This document shows positions 23,415 to 37,135 of a stretch of DNA of 64,000 nt, one piece after another. The notes under the pieces are model-generated. The model was given only the letters and a program-made list of their open reading frames with translations, did not search any database and was not told where the DNA came from. This DNA comes from Henricia sp. BOLD:AAB3569. Its lineage: Eukaryota; Echinodermata; Asteroidea; Spinulosida; Echinasteridae. How positions within the stretch are numbered: the stretch's first letter is position 1; every line of letters begins with the position of its first letter. Both the position numbers and the translations under genes were made by a program. Location: the NCBI GenBank assembly GCA_037783545.1, contig JBBELK010001245.1, positions 62,001 through 126,000 on the forward strand, given 5' to 3'.

Positions 23415-26044
23415 TTTTTTTTCCGTTTATTTCTTCTTCTTCTGATTTTTTTCCCATAGACAAAGCGCATAGGCGTTGTCGGCGCTTTTTCAAGTTGTTC
23501 CCAAACATTGATCTTAACCAAACTTGGTCACATCAAAGACATAGTATAAGAGGTGTGCACCCAAGAATGGCTTCATTGTGACGTCATCCGTTACGTCATT
23601 ATAACACTTTAAAAATGCCTAAAAAGCGGAAAATTGCCGAAATATGCATTTTAAAATGGTTCCCTTGCCAAAACCACATGACCCAGGGTTTTCATATTTG
23701 GCAAACATTTAGATCAGATCATGAGCTTTAATGTTCTTAGTGTAGGCATTTTCATCTGACCCTTCCTTCCTGGGTCAATCGAAGGTCAAAGTTCAGCCAA
23801 TTCAATAATCACATTGTTTGTATTTTGTTGTACTTATGAAGCAATATTACCTATTAAACTACGCTTTATCTTTATAAAACTAGGTACAGGCATGGCCCCA
23901 TCACAAACTTCCACCCCATGTAGAACATCACCATGACGTCAATGATTACGTAATGATAATTATTTAAAATTGGCAAAAAAGTGGATTTTCGTCATAAAAA
24001 TGAGCCAGAAATGCATTTCGTACGATATTTCCCTCTATAAAACCACATGACGCAGGGTCTTCATATTTAGCAGACATTATAGATCAGATCCAGAGCTACA
24101 ATTTTCTTTGTGTAGTCATTTTCATCTGCCCCTTCCTTCCTGGGTCAATTGAAGGCCAAAGTTCAGCCAACTCAACATTTCCGTATATACAGGGTGGATA
24201 AAAAAAAACGAAACCGAGATATTATTGCTAATTGTAACTAAAGTAGGGCCCGTATGAATGAACAGGATATATCATCTGTTAGGGCTGAATCTCCTCTTTA
24301 AAATGACACCATGATCATGCCATGATGTTTTCGGTTTACTGAGCAGTGACCAGTGTTATGCCAGGGGCATAGTTTTAGATTTGATCGTTCTCTATGCGAG
24401 CAAACTTCGCATAAATCAATTTTTACCGTAGATGTCTATTCCGTGTGCCCTGTGTGACACGGCGCCGGAAGCAGTCTTTTAACTGTCTACCACGGACGTG
24501 TAATTCAACAGAAGATGGTTTAACAAAAGTTCAGTGAGTAGGATACAATCTTTCATGTTATTTCAGTCTTATTTAAGAGAGTCCACTCTCTACAAGAAAG
24601 TAATTGTATGCGTTTGAGGGAATGTCATAGTTTTGCCGTGAAGCATTAATTCCAATGTTTGTTTTCTTTCTTTTTAGGTTTAGTAAGGTGCATAGGCCTG
24701 AAATCATTAAGTCATTGTTATGATTTTATCGAACCATCTTCAACAAATCTAATTACGAAATTGTTCCTTCCTGGCCAAACTCTTTTCAATCTTAACAAAT
24801 TATGTGCTCTGATTTCTGCCTTTGATGACTAATATATGTATATCAGTTTTTCGAGTAAACATCGGATTTCCATCCCAAATGTGAACAAAACAAACTAAAA
24901 ATGAACAGTTTAATTAAATATTTAAATTAAATTGTATACGATCAAACATTCATAACAAATCAGGCACCTATGATCGTGATTCCTGCACCATATACGGTCA
25001 TTAACAAATGTATTTAACTAATGATCTCATAATGACGTCATCACGTGTCAGATTAAAGGTGCATGAAAATATTTTAAAATGCAAATTACAACATTGATTC
25101 CTTCCCGTATACGATCACTAGCAAAGGTCGTTAATGTATGGCTTTTCCGTTTATTTCTTCTTCTGATTTCCCCCCGCCCCCCATTGACATAACGCATGGG
25201 CGTTGTCGGCACTTTTTGAGGTTGTTCCCAAACTTGAGGTTGTTCTTAAACAAACTTGGTCACATGAAAGACACAGTAGAAGAGGTGTGCACCCAACAAT
25301 GGCGTCATCATGACGTCATCAGGTGTAAGTTTAAAGGGGCATGAAATTTAATGTTTCCATATTAAACAATTCATAAAAAATCATCCGTTTGACCTACGAT
25401 CTTGATTCTTTCGGCATATACGATCATTAATAAAGGTCTTTCAGATGCCCCCATGCCTTAACATTTGACCTCATTCCCTATTGGTCAAAAAGACTTTGCC
25501 TTGCCATTTGAAACTGGTAAGAGGTATTTGGATGGGGTCAAAGGTGTTTGAGTTCGACTAGGGTGGGGTATCCAAAAAATATCGCCATGACCTGTGACCT
25601 TGCTCACTTTCGGTAGAAACCGGAAGTGCATTTAAATGAACCTATTTTGTAAAAGTGGTGAAAGCTGCCGAGATGCGGTTGGTAGTGTCAGTGTCTAAGG
25701 TAAATAGGGTTTCAAAAAATGTAAGTTTCTACGTCATTCCATAAAAGGGCGCCCTCTAGCGTCAAAATTAAAAAGTCCTAAAATGACCCTTTCATAGCAG
25801 TGTTTGCGCAAATTAGCCCAATAGTGCTGCTTATAGAGTAAGTCCACCACCAAACATGTCTGTGTGGTTAAAACATTGATGACGTCATCAATCCTTTAAA
25901 GGTAACACATTAAAGGTAAACTTTTTTAAAGTTGAATAGTTGATATGCTAACATCTAATTTTGCAAGGTAAGCATGCTCATTTTTTAAGTTAAAAAAATG
26001 TGAAAAAGCCCTACGCTCTGTTCATAGAACAGACGTAGCTCTAG
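23415..26044 (+). mobile_element. Helitron-like element, family X
   Basis: Starts after the previous CTCTAG with CCGTTTATTTCTTCTTC and CAAAGCGCATAGGCGTTGTC, then D modules (to 24180), block E (24186-24900, beginning with a TATACAGGGTGGAT motif) and block C (24940-25990). The 3' end is GAAAAAGCC, hairpin CTACG[C]TCTGTTC/GAACAGACGTAG and CTCTAG at 26044. No 5' hairpin is present, so the 5' end is probably truncated. Non-coding. Confidence 0.6.
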
Positions 26045-26064
26045 TTTTTTGTTTTGATTTTGTT

Positions 26065-29000
26065 GGCTTTTTCGCTTTGAGCGAAAAAGCCTTTGTTTTC
26101 GTTCTGATTCTTTTTTTCCGTTTTCTTCTGATTTTTGTCCCATAGACAAAGCGCATAGGCGTTGTCGGCGCTTTTTCAGGTTGTTCCCAAACATTGATCT
26201 TAACAAAACTTGGTCACATCAAAGACATAGTATAAGAGTTGTGCACCCAAGAATGGCTTCATTGTGACGTCATCCGTTACGTCATTATAACACTTTAAAG
26301 AGGCAAAAAATGCATTTTAAAAATACTTCCCTTTCCAAAACCACGTGACCCATGGTCTTCATATTTGGCATACATACAGATCAGACCTTGCCCCACACTT
26401 TTTATTGTGTAGGCATTTTGATCGGACCCTTTCTTCATGGGTAAATTAAAGGTCAAAATTCACCTATTTCACAGATCACAATTTTTCGGCTTTTTCATAC
26501 TTATGCAGCAATTTCACCCTTAAACATTGCTGAATTTTCATGAAATCAGGTACAGGTATAGTTCCCATGATACACTCTGGGCAGCATAAACATCATGATC
26601 GTGACGTCAGCGATGACGTCATTATTAACATTTAAAAATGCCGAAAAGTGATTTTTTAGCATCAAAATGATTACAATCTGCATTTTTAGAAATGCATCCC
26701 TTTTAAATACTACGTGACCCATGGTCTTCACATTTAGCATCCATACAGACCAGACCATGCCCTACAATTTTCCTTGTGTAGGCATTTTTATTTGACCCTT
26801 CCTTCATAGGTCAATTAAAGGTCAAAGTTCACCTTGGTCAAAAATCACAATTTTTCGGCTTTTTGTACTCATGCAGCAATTTCACCCCTTAAACTATGCT
26901 GGATTTTTATGAAATCAGATAAAGATATAGTTCCCATGCAACACTCTGAGCAGCATGTACATCATGATTGTGACGTAATCAGTGACGTCATTGTTTTTCA
27001 TTGAAAAATGGCGCAAAAGTGATTTTTTGCATCAAAACGATTACAATCTGCATTTTTAGAAATGGATACCTTTCAAAAACCACGTGCCCCAAGGTCTTCA
27101 CATTTCGTATAGTAGACATATAGACCAGACCATGCCCTACAATTTTTCTCCTGTACGTATTTTTATCTGACCCTTCCTTCCTGGGTCAATCGAAGGTCAA
27201 AGTTGAGCCATTTCAAAATTCACAGTTGTTGTGTTTTTGTATACTTATGAAGCAATTTTAGCTATTAAAGTACGCTTGATTTTCATAAAACTAGGTACAG
27301 GCATGGGCCCTATCACAAACTTCCACCACCATGTAGAACATCACCATGACGTCAATGATTACATAATTATGATTATTTAAAAATGGCAAAAAAGTGGATT
27401 TTCGTCATAAAAATTAGCCAAAAATGCATTTCGTAAAATGTTTCCCTCTATAAAACCACATGACCCAGGGTCTTCATAATTAGCAGACATTATAGATCAG
27501 ATCCTGCGCTACAATTTGCTTTCTGTAGTCATCTGACCCTTCCTTCCTGGGTCAATTGAAGGCCAAAGTTCAGCCAAGTCAACATTTCCGTATATACAGG
27601 GTGGATTTAAAAAACGAAACCGAGATATTATTGTTAATTGTAACTAAAGTATGGCGCGTATGAATGAACGGGAGATATCATCTGTTAGGGTTGAATCTCC
27701 TCTTTAAAATGACACCATGATCATGTCATTATGTTTTCGGTTGACTGAGCAGTTTTAGATTTGACCGTTCTCAATGCGAGCAAACGTCGCACAAATAAGT
27801 CTTTACCGTAGCTGTCTATTCCGTGTGCCCTGTGTGACACGGCGCCGACCAAGACGGTGACACGGTAACTTCTAACTGTGTCTACCACGGACGTGTAATT
27901 CTACAGAAGATGGTTTAACAAAAGGACAGTAAGTAGGATACAATATGTTATGTTATTTCAGTCTTATTTAAGAGAGTCCACTCTCTACAAGAAAGTAATT
28001 GTATGTTAATGAGGGAATATCGTAGTTTTGCCGTGAGGCATTCATTCCAATGTTTGTTTTCTTCCTTTTAGGTTTAGTAAGGTGCAAAGCTTAATATAGG
28101 CCTGATATCATTACGTCATTGTCAGGATTGTATTAAACCATATTAAACAAATCTAATTACGAAATTGTTCCTTCTTTACCAAACTCTTTTCAATCTTAAC
28201 AAATTATGTGCTTTGATTGATACATTTGATGACTAATATATGTAGGCCTATATACGTTTTTTGAGCAAACACCGGATTTCCACCCCAAATGTGAACAAAA
28301 CGAACTAAAAATTAACAATCTTTTTCGCTGACTACATCGTGAGACAGCAGATGAGTATTGATTTAGTGAAAATGAACAGTTTATAATTCGCAAAGGGAAA
28401 TAAAACTTGCCTCTAAACTACGTTTTCAGGATAAGCTTTTTAATTATTTAATTTATAACGGCATGTGACATTATGACAAATTTTACAGTAACTTAATTGA
28501 TGTTTTTAAAAGTGCAAAAACTGAAAATTGCCATATTTTCAAAACTAAACAAATCTTTTATCAATCGATGAAGGCTTCTGTACTATTTACATAATGTACA
28601 TGTTATTTTGTTTTATATGGAATTTGGCTCAAGACTCTCTTAGTATAAATCCTGAACCTACATGTTATGATACTCAAGGAGCTAATTAAGTAATCAAAAG
28701 TTTTTACCTGCGCCATGACTTGGTATCTCACAGTTCATCAAACACCTGGAAGTGGCAGATCTGTATAGCAGTACACTCAGGCAAACTGACACAACTCAAA
28801 AACTGTTCATCGTCAGGTATAATAATAAATGAGCATACAATTTAATGTTTTCCATATTCAAACATTCGTAACAAATCAGCCGATTCACCTATGATCGTGA
28901 TTCATGCGCCATATACGGTCATTAACAAAGGTATTTAACTGGTGATCTCATAATGACGTCATCACGTGTCAGATTAAAGGTGATACAAATATTATAAATA

Positions 29001-30662
29001 TCAAATATTAACAAATGCGAGCTACAACCTTGATTCCTTCCCATATACGATCACTAGCAAAGGTCGTTAACTTTTGGCTTTTCCGTTTATTTCTTCTTCT
29101 GATTTTTCCCCATTGACATAACGCATGGGCGTTGTCGGCACTTTTTAAGGTTGTTCCCAAACTTGAGGTTGTTCTTAAACAAACTTGGTAACATCAAAGA
29201 CATAGTAGAAGAGGTGTGCACCTAACAATGGCGTCATCATGACGTCATTAGGTGTAAGTTTAAAGGGGCATGAAATTTAATGTTTCCATATGCAAAAATT
29301 CACCGTTTGACCTACGATCTTGATTCTTTCGGCATATACGATCATTAATAAAGGTCTCTCAGATTCCCCCATGCCTTCACATTTGACCTCATTCCCTATT
29401 GGTCAAACAGACTTTGCCTTGCCATTTAAAACTGGTAAGAGGTATTTGGATGGGGTCAAAGGTGTTTGAGTTCGACTCGGGTGGGGTATCCAAAAAATAT
29501 CGCCATAACCTGTGACCTTGCTCACTTCCGGAAGTATATTTAAATGAACCTATTTTGTAAAAGTGGGGAAAGCTGCCGAGATGCGGTTGGTAGTGTTAGT
29601 GTCTAAGGTAAATAGGGTTTCCCAAAATGTAAGTTTCTACGTCATTCCATAAAAAGGCCCCCCCTACGGCGAAATTAAAAAGTCTTAAAATAACCCTTTA
29701 AAAGCAGTGTTTGCGCAAACACACAGCCGGGTTACAAATGTCAATGCACAATCAACGCGTTTACTAAACAAAATAACCATGTGACTACAGCCATATTTCT
29801 ACCTGTCATAGCTGCCCTTTACCGGTCCCCATATTGCAGTACCGAGAGAGGACGCAATTCTGTGTACGTGTTAATGTCCGTGTTATTACATCTGTTAACT
29901 CCGCATCATATGGTAAATGTCAAATCCATAGGTTTCTCCACGACTTTCAACACGAACACAATTGTGACCTCCGGTCATTGCACACTTCCGGTGCACATAA
30001 CTGGCCCTTAGTTTAAAAATGGTAGGAGGTGTTGAGGTGGGTTCAACAGTCTTAGTGCCAAAGCCCATCACACTTTCCAAAAAAAAGGTTACCGGCATGA
30101 TGACATTCTATAAAACGCAATTTTAACAGATGTCTGTGGGGAAGTTTGTCTAACTTCGCCTCACGTCAGTATGCCTGTTGTGTGAAACTTTACAAACGTC
30201 TCATGTGCAATATTGATTTGTAAAGCTTTTAAATTGTACACAGTTGGATGACTTATTTCTGCAAAACTCAACATCGGAAACAAAACTTCAAAGATATGCT
30301 GTCTGCGATTACCTTAATGACATACATGTATTATAATGACGTGATGACGTCATCGTAAGTCATTATTACAATGAATTGAAAATTTCACTGACAAATTTTT
30401 AAACATCAATACAATATACAAGGTCGATCACCTTGGACAGTCTTTTTACGTCATGAAATAGATCATTCTAAAATATTGCACTGTACGCCGGTGTACGTGT
30501 CGTACGCACGACCTACCCCCAAAAAGAAATAAATAAATGTAACAGAAAACAACATATATACATGTACAATTGATTTTCATCTAAAAAACGCAACATTCGC
30601 CCCACCCCCCGCAAGCGGCGAAAAAGCCCTACGATCTGTTCAACGAACAGACGTAGCTCTAG
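26065..30662 (+). mobile_element. Helitron/Helentron-like element, family X, both ends present (4.6 kb)
   Basis: 5' end: GGCTTTTTCGC hairpin at 26065-26091. The 3' end has the exact complement GCGAAAAAGCC at 30618-30628, then hairpin CTACG[A]TCTGTTC/GAACAGACGTAG and CTCTAG at 30662. Interior: four D modules of about 340-380 bases (TGACGTCA at 26265, 26602, 26983, 27347), block E, block B and block C. A segment (about 29720-30600) absent from other X copies follows; it includes TTAACAGATGTCTGTGG, shared with the family Z region near 46425. No transposase. Confidence 0.68.
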
Positions 30663-33600
30663 TTTTTAGTTTGTTTTGTTCACTTTTGGGGTGGAAATCC
30701 GATGTTTGCTCAAAAAACTTATATAGGCCTACATATATTAGTCATCAAAGGTATCAATCAAAGCACATAATTTGTTAAGATTGAAAAGAGTTTGGCCAAG
30801 AAGGAACAATTTCGTAATTAGATTTGTTTAAGATGGTTTAATAAAATCCTGACAATGACGTAATGATATTAGGCCTATATTAAGCTTTGCACCTTACTAA
30901 ACCTAAAAGGAAGAAAACAAACATTGGAATGAATGCTTCACGGCAAAACTACGATATTCCCTCAATAACATACAATTACTTTCTTGTAGAGAGTGGACTC
31001 TCTTAAATAAGACTGAAATAACATAAAAGATTGTATCCTACTCACATGTCCTTTTATTAAACCATCTTCTGTAGAATTACACGTCCGTGGTAGACACAGT
31101 TAAAAGTTACCGTGTCACCGTCTCGGTCGACGCCGTGTCACACAGGGCACACGGAATAGACAGCTACGGTAAAGATTTATTTGTACGACGTTTGCTCGCA
31201 TTGAGAACGGTCAAATCTAAAACTAGGCCCCTGGCATAACACTGGTCACTGCTCAGTCAACCGAAAACATAATGACATGATCATGGTGTCATTTTAAAGA
31301 GGATCTGATCTATAATGTCTGCTAAATATGAAGACCCTGCGTCATGTGGTTTTATAGAGGGAAACATTTTACGAAATGCATTTTTGGCTAATTTGTATAA
31401 CGAAAATCAACTTTTTTGCTATTTTTAAATAATTATAATTACGTAATCATTGACGTCATGGTGATGTTCTACATGGTGGTGGAAGTTTGTGATGGGGCCA
31501 TGCCTGTACCTAATTTTATGAAAATCAAGCGTACTTTAATAGCTAAAATTGCTTCATAAGTACACAAAAACACAACAAATGTGAATTTTGAAATGGCTGA
31601 ACTTTGACCTTCGATTGACCCAGGAAGGAAGGGTCAGATGAAAATGCCTACACAAAGAACATTGTAGCCCATGATCTGATATATATGTATGCAGAATATG
31701 AAGACCCTGGGTCATGTGGGTTCATACAGGGAAGCGTTTTACGAAATGCATATTTTGGTAATTTTCATGATAAAAATCCACTTTTGTGCCATTTTTAAAT
31801 TATTATAATTACGTAATCATTGACGTCATGGTGACGTTCTACATGGTGGTGGACGTTTGTGATGGGGCCCATGCCTGTACCTAGTTTTATGAAAATCAAG
31901 CATGGTTGAATAGCTAATATTGCTTCATAAGTACAAACAAATACAAAAAATGTGATTTTTGAATTGGCTGAACTGTGACCTTCGATTGACCCAGATGAAA
32001 ATGCCTACACTAAGAACATTGAAGCTCATGATCTGATCTAAATGTTTGCCAAATATAAAAAACCCTGAGTCATGTGGTTTGGGCAAGGGAACCATTTGAA
32101 AAAGTGCATATTTCGGCAATTTTCCGCTTTTTAGGCATTTTTAAAGTGTTATAATGACGTAACTGATGACATCACAATGAAGCCATTCTTGGGTGCACAC
32201 CTCTTATACTTTGTCTTTGATGTAACCAAGTTTGGTTAAGATCAATGTTTAGGAACAACCTGAAAAAGCGCCGACAACGCCCATGCGCTTTGTCTATGGG
32301 AAAAAAAAATCAGAAGAAGAAACTAGAGCTACGTCTGTTCTATGAACAGAGCGTAGGGCTTTTTCACATTTTTTTAACTTGAGCATGCTTACCTTGCAAA
32401 ATTAGATGTTAGCATATCAACTATTTAACTTTAAAAAAGTTTACCTTTAATGTGTTACCTTTAAAGGATTGATGACGTCATCAATGTTTTAACCACACAG
32501 ACATGTTTGGTGGTCGACTTACTCTATAAGCAGCACTATTGGGCTAATTTGCGCAAACACTGCTATGAAAGGGTCATTTTAAGACTTTTTAATTTTGACG
32601 CTAGAGGGCGCCCTTTTATGGAATGACGTAGAAACTTACATTTTTGGAAACCCTATTTACCTTAGACACTGACACTACCAACCGCATCTCGGCAGCTTTC
32701 ACCACTTTTACAAAATAGGTTCATTTAAATGCACTTCCGGTTTCTACCGAAAGTGAGCAAGGTCACAGGTCATGGCGATATTTTTTTGATACCCCACCCT
32801 AGTCGAACTCAAACACCTTTGACCCCATCCAAATACCTCTTACCAGTTTCAAATGGCAAGGCAAAGTCTGTTTGACCAACAGGGAATGAGGTCAAATGTC
32901 AAGGCATCTGGGCATCTGAAAGACCTTTATTAATGATCGTATATGCCGAAAGAATCAAGATCGTAGGTCAAACGGATGATTTTTTTTATGAATTTTTAAA
33001 TATGGAAACATTAAATTTCATGCCCCTTTAAACTTACACCCGATGACGTCATGATGAAGCCATTGTTGGGTGCACACCTCTTCTACTGTGTCTTTCATGT
33101 GACCAAGTTTGTTTAAGAACAACCTCAAGTTTGGGAACAACCTCAAAAAGTGCCGACAACGCCCATGCGTTATGTCAATGGGGTGCGAGGTGGGGGCGGG
33201 GGTGGGGGGGGGGGGTGGGGGGAGGGGGGAAATCAGAAGAAGAAATAAACGGAAAAGCCATACATTAACGACCTTTGCTAGTGATCGTATATGGGAAGGA
33301 ATCAATGTTGTAATTTGCATTTTAAAATATTTTCATGCACCTTTAATCTGACACGTGATGACGTCATTATGAGATCATTAGTTAAATACATTCGTTAATT
33401 ACCGTATATGGCGCAGGAATCACGATCATAGGTGCCTGATTTGTTATGAATGTTTGATCGTATATAATTTAATTTAAATATTTAATTAAACTGTTCATTT
33501 TTAGTTTGTTTTGTTCACATTTGGGATGGAAATCTAATGTTTACTCGAAAAACTGATATACATATATTAGTCATCAAAGGCAGAAATCAGAGCACATAAT

Positions 33601-33853
33601 TTGTTAAGATTGAAAAGAGTTTGGCCAGGAAGGAACAATTTCGTAATTAGATTTGTTGAAGATGGTTCAATAAAATCATAACAATGACTTAATGATTTCA
33701 GGCCTATATCAGAAGAAGAAATAAACGGAAAAAAAAGAAAAAAAATCAAAACGAAAACAAAGGCTTTTTCGTCCTAAACAAAAAAGCCAATAAACGGGAA
33801 AAAAAAAAAATCAAAACGAAAACAAAGGCTTTTTCGCTGCAAGCGAAAAAGCC
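30663..33853 (-). mobile_element. Family X elements in minus orientation, one nested in another
   Basis: Outer element: inverted blocks E and D from 30663 to 32322, resuming at about 33711 with GAAGAAATAAACGG and ending in inverted GGCTTTTTCG hairpins (about 33764-33853). Inner element: 3' end CTCTAG at 32323 with the X hairpin, then inverted block C (32380-33470) and part of block E, up to about 33710. The outer sequence CAGAAGAAGAAA is split at the inner element's 3' end and continues at its other side, which indicates insertion. A G-rich tract (33183-33230) replaces a short linker in the inner copy. Confidence 0.6.
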
Positions 33854-33883
33854 AAAAGGACAAAGAAATCGTACAATATCAAT

Positions 33884-33971
33884 AGCTGATCGGGATCAGC
33901 CCGATCACCTAAAAAAAGACAAAGAAATCGTACGAGAGTAATAGGTGATCGGGCTGTTGGCCCGATCACCT
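33884..33971 (-). repeat. Two family Y 5' hairpins (inverted)
   Basis: Stems at 33884-33910 and 33943-33971 (AGGTGATCGGGC / GCCCGATCACCT) are separated by GACAAAGAAATCGTACGAGAG, the reverse complement of the linker at 16671. This is the 5' terminus of a minus-strand Y element ending at 33971; its body is replaced by family X sequence. The 142 bases from 33972 to 34113 are not recognised. Confidence 0.75.
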
Positions 33972-34113
33972 GACAGATCACTTTCACGGTTGAATTGAGA
34001 TACGTTCAATGGCATGGTCCCCGTTACATCAGTGACCATCGTTTTGTCAAATAATTCAAAATTGCTAAACTCCATCAACACTGAAGACACTGAAGTTGGG
34101 TAAACCGCAGGTT

Positions 34114-37100
34114 GCGTAAAATTAGTGGTTAAAAGTAGCCCGGGTTGGACTCCGTACCGCATACTACATGGGGATACGGAGTCCAGGGTATGAAGTTCCA
34201 AAAACAGGGGAAAAATTTTTGTAACAAAAACAATTCAATATTTCTACCTTGTGCTGGAAGCCGCTAATGTGCTATCAAATTTCGGTATTTCGGTAGACTG
34301 TGTGGATACATTAGTGGTTGCTAGCAGAAAGGTTTGGCAGACCTTTTCGAAGGTTTAAGCCGACGTGAACGTGCTATTTATTTAACCATACACCCACGGC
34401 TTTGACCTAGTGATAGTGGAGTACATACTCGCTAGACGCATGGTCTTCGTTTCCCCACCCCTCCCTAGTCCCCCACCCCCGGGCTGTCCCCCTAAGACTA
34501 AGAGGTTGGGGTTGTCACTTTTCGTGTGATAATATCCCCGCCCCTGTGGCAAAATTTGGACGAAAAATATCCTCGCCCATATGGGGACAAAACATGCACG
34601 TTTTTTTCCCCAGGTGCCCTGTAAATTTTATTTTTACAGGGTGTATCAAAAAAAAGTATACACTCAGAAAAATGTCAAAAAAATAAAAACGTTCTAAGTT
34701 TTCTAATTTCTCTCTATACATATTGGTAGGCAGACATTTGAAGCTTTAAATGACACCATGACCATTTGGAAAACTTCACGCATGACTGATCAGGTTATTG
34801 TTTAGGTCATGTTGACAAACTTGGCTTGCGCTGAACTTTGACCTTCAATTGACCCATGGAGGAAGGATCAGACGAAAATGCCCACACGAAGAAAGTTGTA
34901 GCCCATGTCTGATCTATATGTCTGGGTCACGTAGTTGTGGAGAGGGTAATGCATATGTTAGTCTTGTTTAGCTTGTAATTCGACACTTGATGACGTCACG
35001 ACAACGTCACTACAATCTTCAGACCAGGTTCTAAGTTTGTATCAAGTTTGAAGTTCGTACCTTGTTTCGTTTTCGAGTTATGCTCTGGACTAAGTTTGGA
35101 CTAGAAGAAGAACAAAAAGACATGGGAAAAAACATGAACTAGAGCTACATGTACGTCTGTTCTATGAACAGAGCGTTCATAGAATATTGATCCATTTTTG
35201 TCTACTTCCGGTTTCTACCGGAAGTGAACAAAATCAAAGGTCATTGTCTGTGTACGAAATTTAGATCTCGGCGCAGTGAATAGGTTATTATTATTACTGT
35301 TACTGCAAGAATTAGGGTCATATGTTAAACCATTAATTTTATATTTATTGTAATATGACACTTGATGACGTCATCATGATAATATTGTGATATGTCCCAG
35401 ACCTCGTAGCAGGCAACATGCCTGAGAAAAATTTACTTCGTCACTACTCTAAAAGCAAGCAAATTATTCAACTTAAAATAAAATACTGAATGTTACCTTT
35501 AATGCCTCGCCTTTGAAGGATCGATGACGTCACTAAAGTTTTGACCATACAAACCTGTTTGTCACTTCATCAGCCCTACAGTCACTAATATTGAGCTGAT
35601 TTGCACAAACGTAGCCATAAAAGAAATTGTTTTGACATTTGTTTATTTTGCCGCTAGAGGGCGTCCTTTCATGGAATGACGTCAGAACTTACATTTTTGG
35701 AAAGCCTATTTACCTTAGACACTAACACTATCAAGCCCAGCTATCTTTCATCACTTTTACAAAATAGGTTCATTTAAGTGCACTTCAAATCAAAGGTTCA
35801 TTTAAAAAAATCAAAGGTCATTGTCTGTGTACGAAACATATACCCTAGTCACACTTGATGCGGAATAAGCCGGAATGCCATCAGAATGAAAATAGACTGC
35901 CGAAGTGTGACGAGCGTTGCCATGGCGATTGGATCTAAACTATCATGGCCGTCGGGAAAAGTACCACTGGAAAAGCACTGGGACACGGTTGAGTGATTTT
36001 TAGTTCAGATCCAATTGCCTAGGCAACCAACAAAAGGTGACGTATTCACTTCGGCAGTCTATTCTTCGTATATTCCGGGATATTCGAAGTGCATTCTAAA
36101 AATTCTGACTACATTCTGAGTGCATTCCAAACACCTGGGCCCATTCTTGTGGCCGGCCCGAATGTTTTACTCATGCTTAAAACATTCGAGGTGCATTCGA
36201 AGAGGAGAAATATCGAACGGCATTCGAAGTGTATTCTAACTGCATTCTGACTGCAATATACATATTATTACGGCATTCCAACAGAATTCGAAACACTTTG
36301 ATCGCGTTCGAGGGAAAAAGCGAAATGGCAAGCCATGGCAATCCTGCCAGAATGTCCCGAATGAGCCGGAATGCACCTGGAGTGCATCTCGATTGCTGTC
36401 TTTCATACGCGCCCTACTTTAGTTACAATTAGCAATAATATCTCGGTTTCGTTTTTGTATCCACCCTGTATATACGCAAATGTTGACTTGGCTGAACTTT
36501 GGCATTCAATTGACCCAGGAGGGAAGGGTCAGATACAAATACCTACACGAACAAAATTGTAATCCATGATCAGATCTATATTTCTGCCAAATATGACGAC
36601 CCTGGGTCACGTGGTTTTGGCAAAGGTAGCATTTTAAAAGTGCATATTTTGGTAATTGTTATCATAAAAGTCCACTTTTGTAGCATTTTTAAATTATTAT
36701 AATTACGTAATCAGTGACGTCATGGTGATGTTTTACATGGTGGTGGAAGTTCGTGATGGGGCCCATGCCGTACCCAGTTTTATGAAGATCAAGCGTACTT
36801 TAATAGCTAATATTGCTTCATGAGTACAAAAAACACAACTGATGTGATTTTTTAATTGGCTGAAATTTGACCTTCGATTGACCCAGGAAGAAAGGGTCAA
36901 ATGAAAATGCCTACACTAAGAACATTGTAGCCCATGATCTGATCTATATGTCTGCCAAATATGAAGACCCTGGGTCATGTGGTTTTGGCCAAGTTTGGTT
37001 AAGAGCGAAGTTTGGAAACAACATGAAAAAGCGCCGACAACGTCTATGCGCTATGTCTATGGGGACAAAATCAGACGAAAACTGGAAAAAAATATTTACA

Positions 37101-37135
37101 AAAATCAACACGAAAACAAAGACTTTTTCGTCCTA
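34114..37135 (+). repeat. Tandem unit 1
   Basis: Differs from units 2 and 3 by lacking about 27 bases (GAGCTGATTTTTTTT...GAAGA) after GGGTCATATG near 35330. The missing piece is bounded by TTAAA on both sides in the other units, so loss by short-homology deletion is likely. Confidence 0.8.
35895..36059. mobile_element. 165-bp TA MITE, copy 2 (tandem unit 1)
   Basis: GACTGCCGAAGTG at one end, CACTTCGGCAGTC at the other, with TA on both sides. Same family as the copy at 11550. It lies between AGCCGGAATGC direct repeats of a GAATGC-rich stretch (about 35850-36400). Confidence 0.85.
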
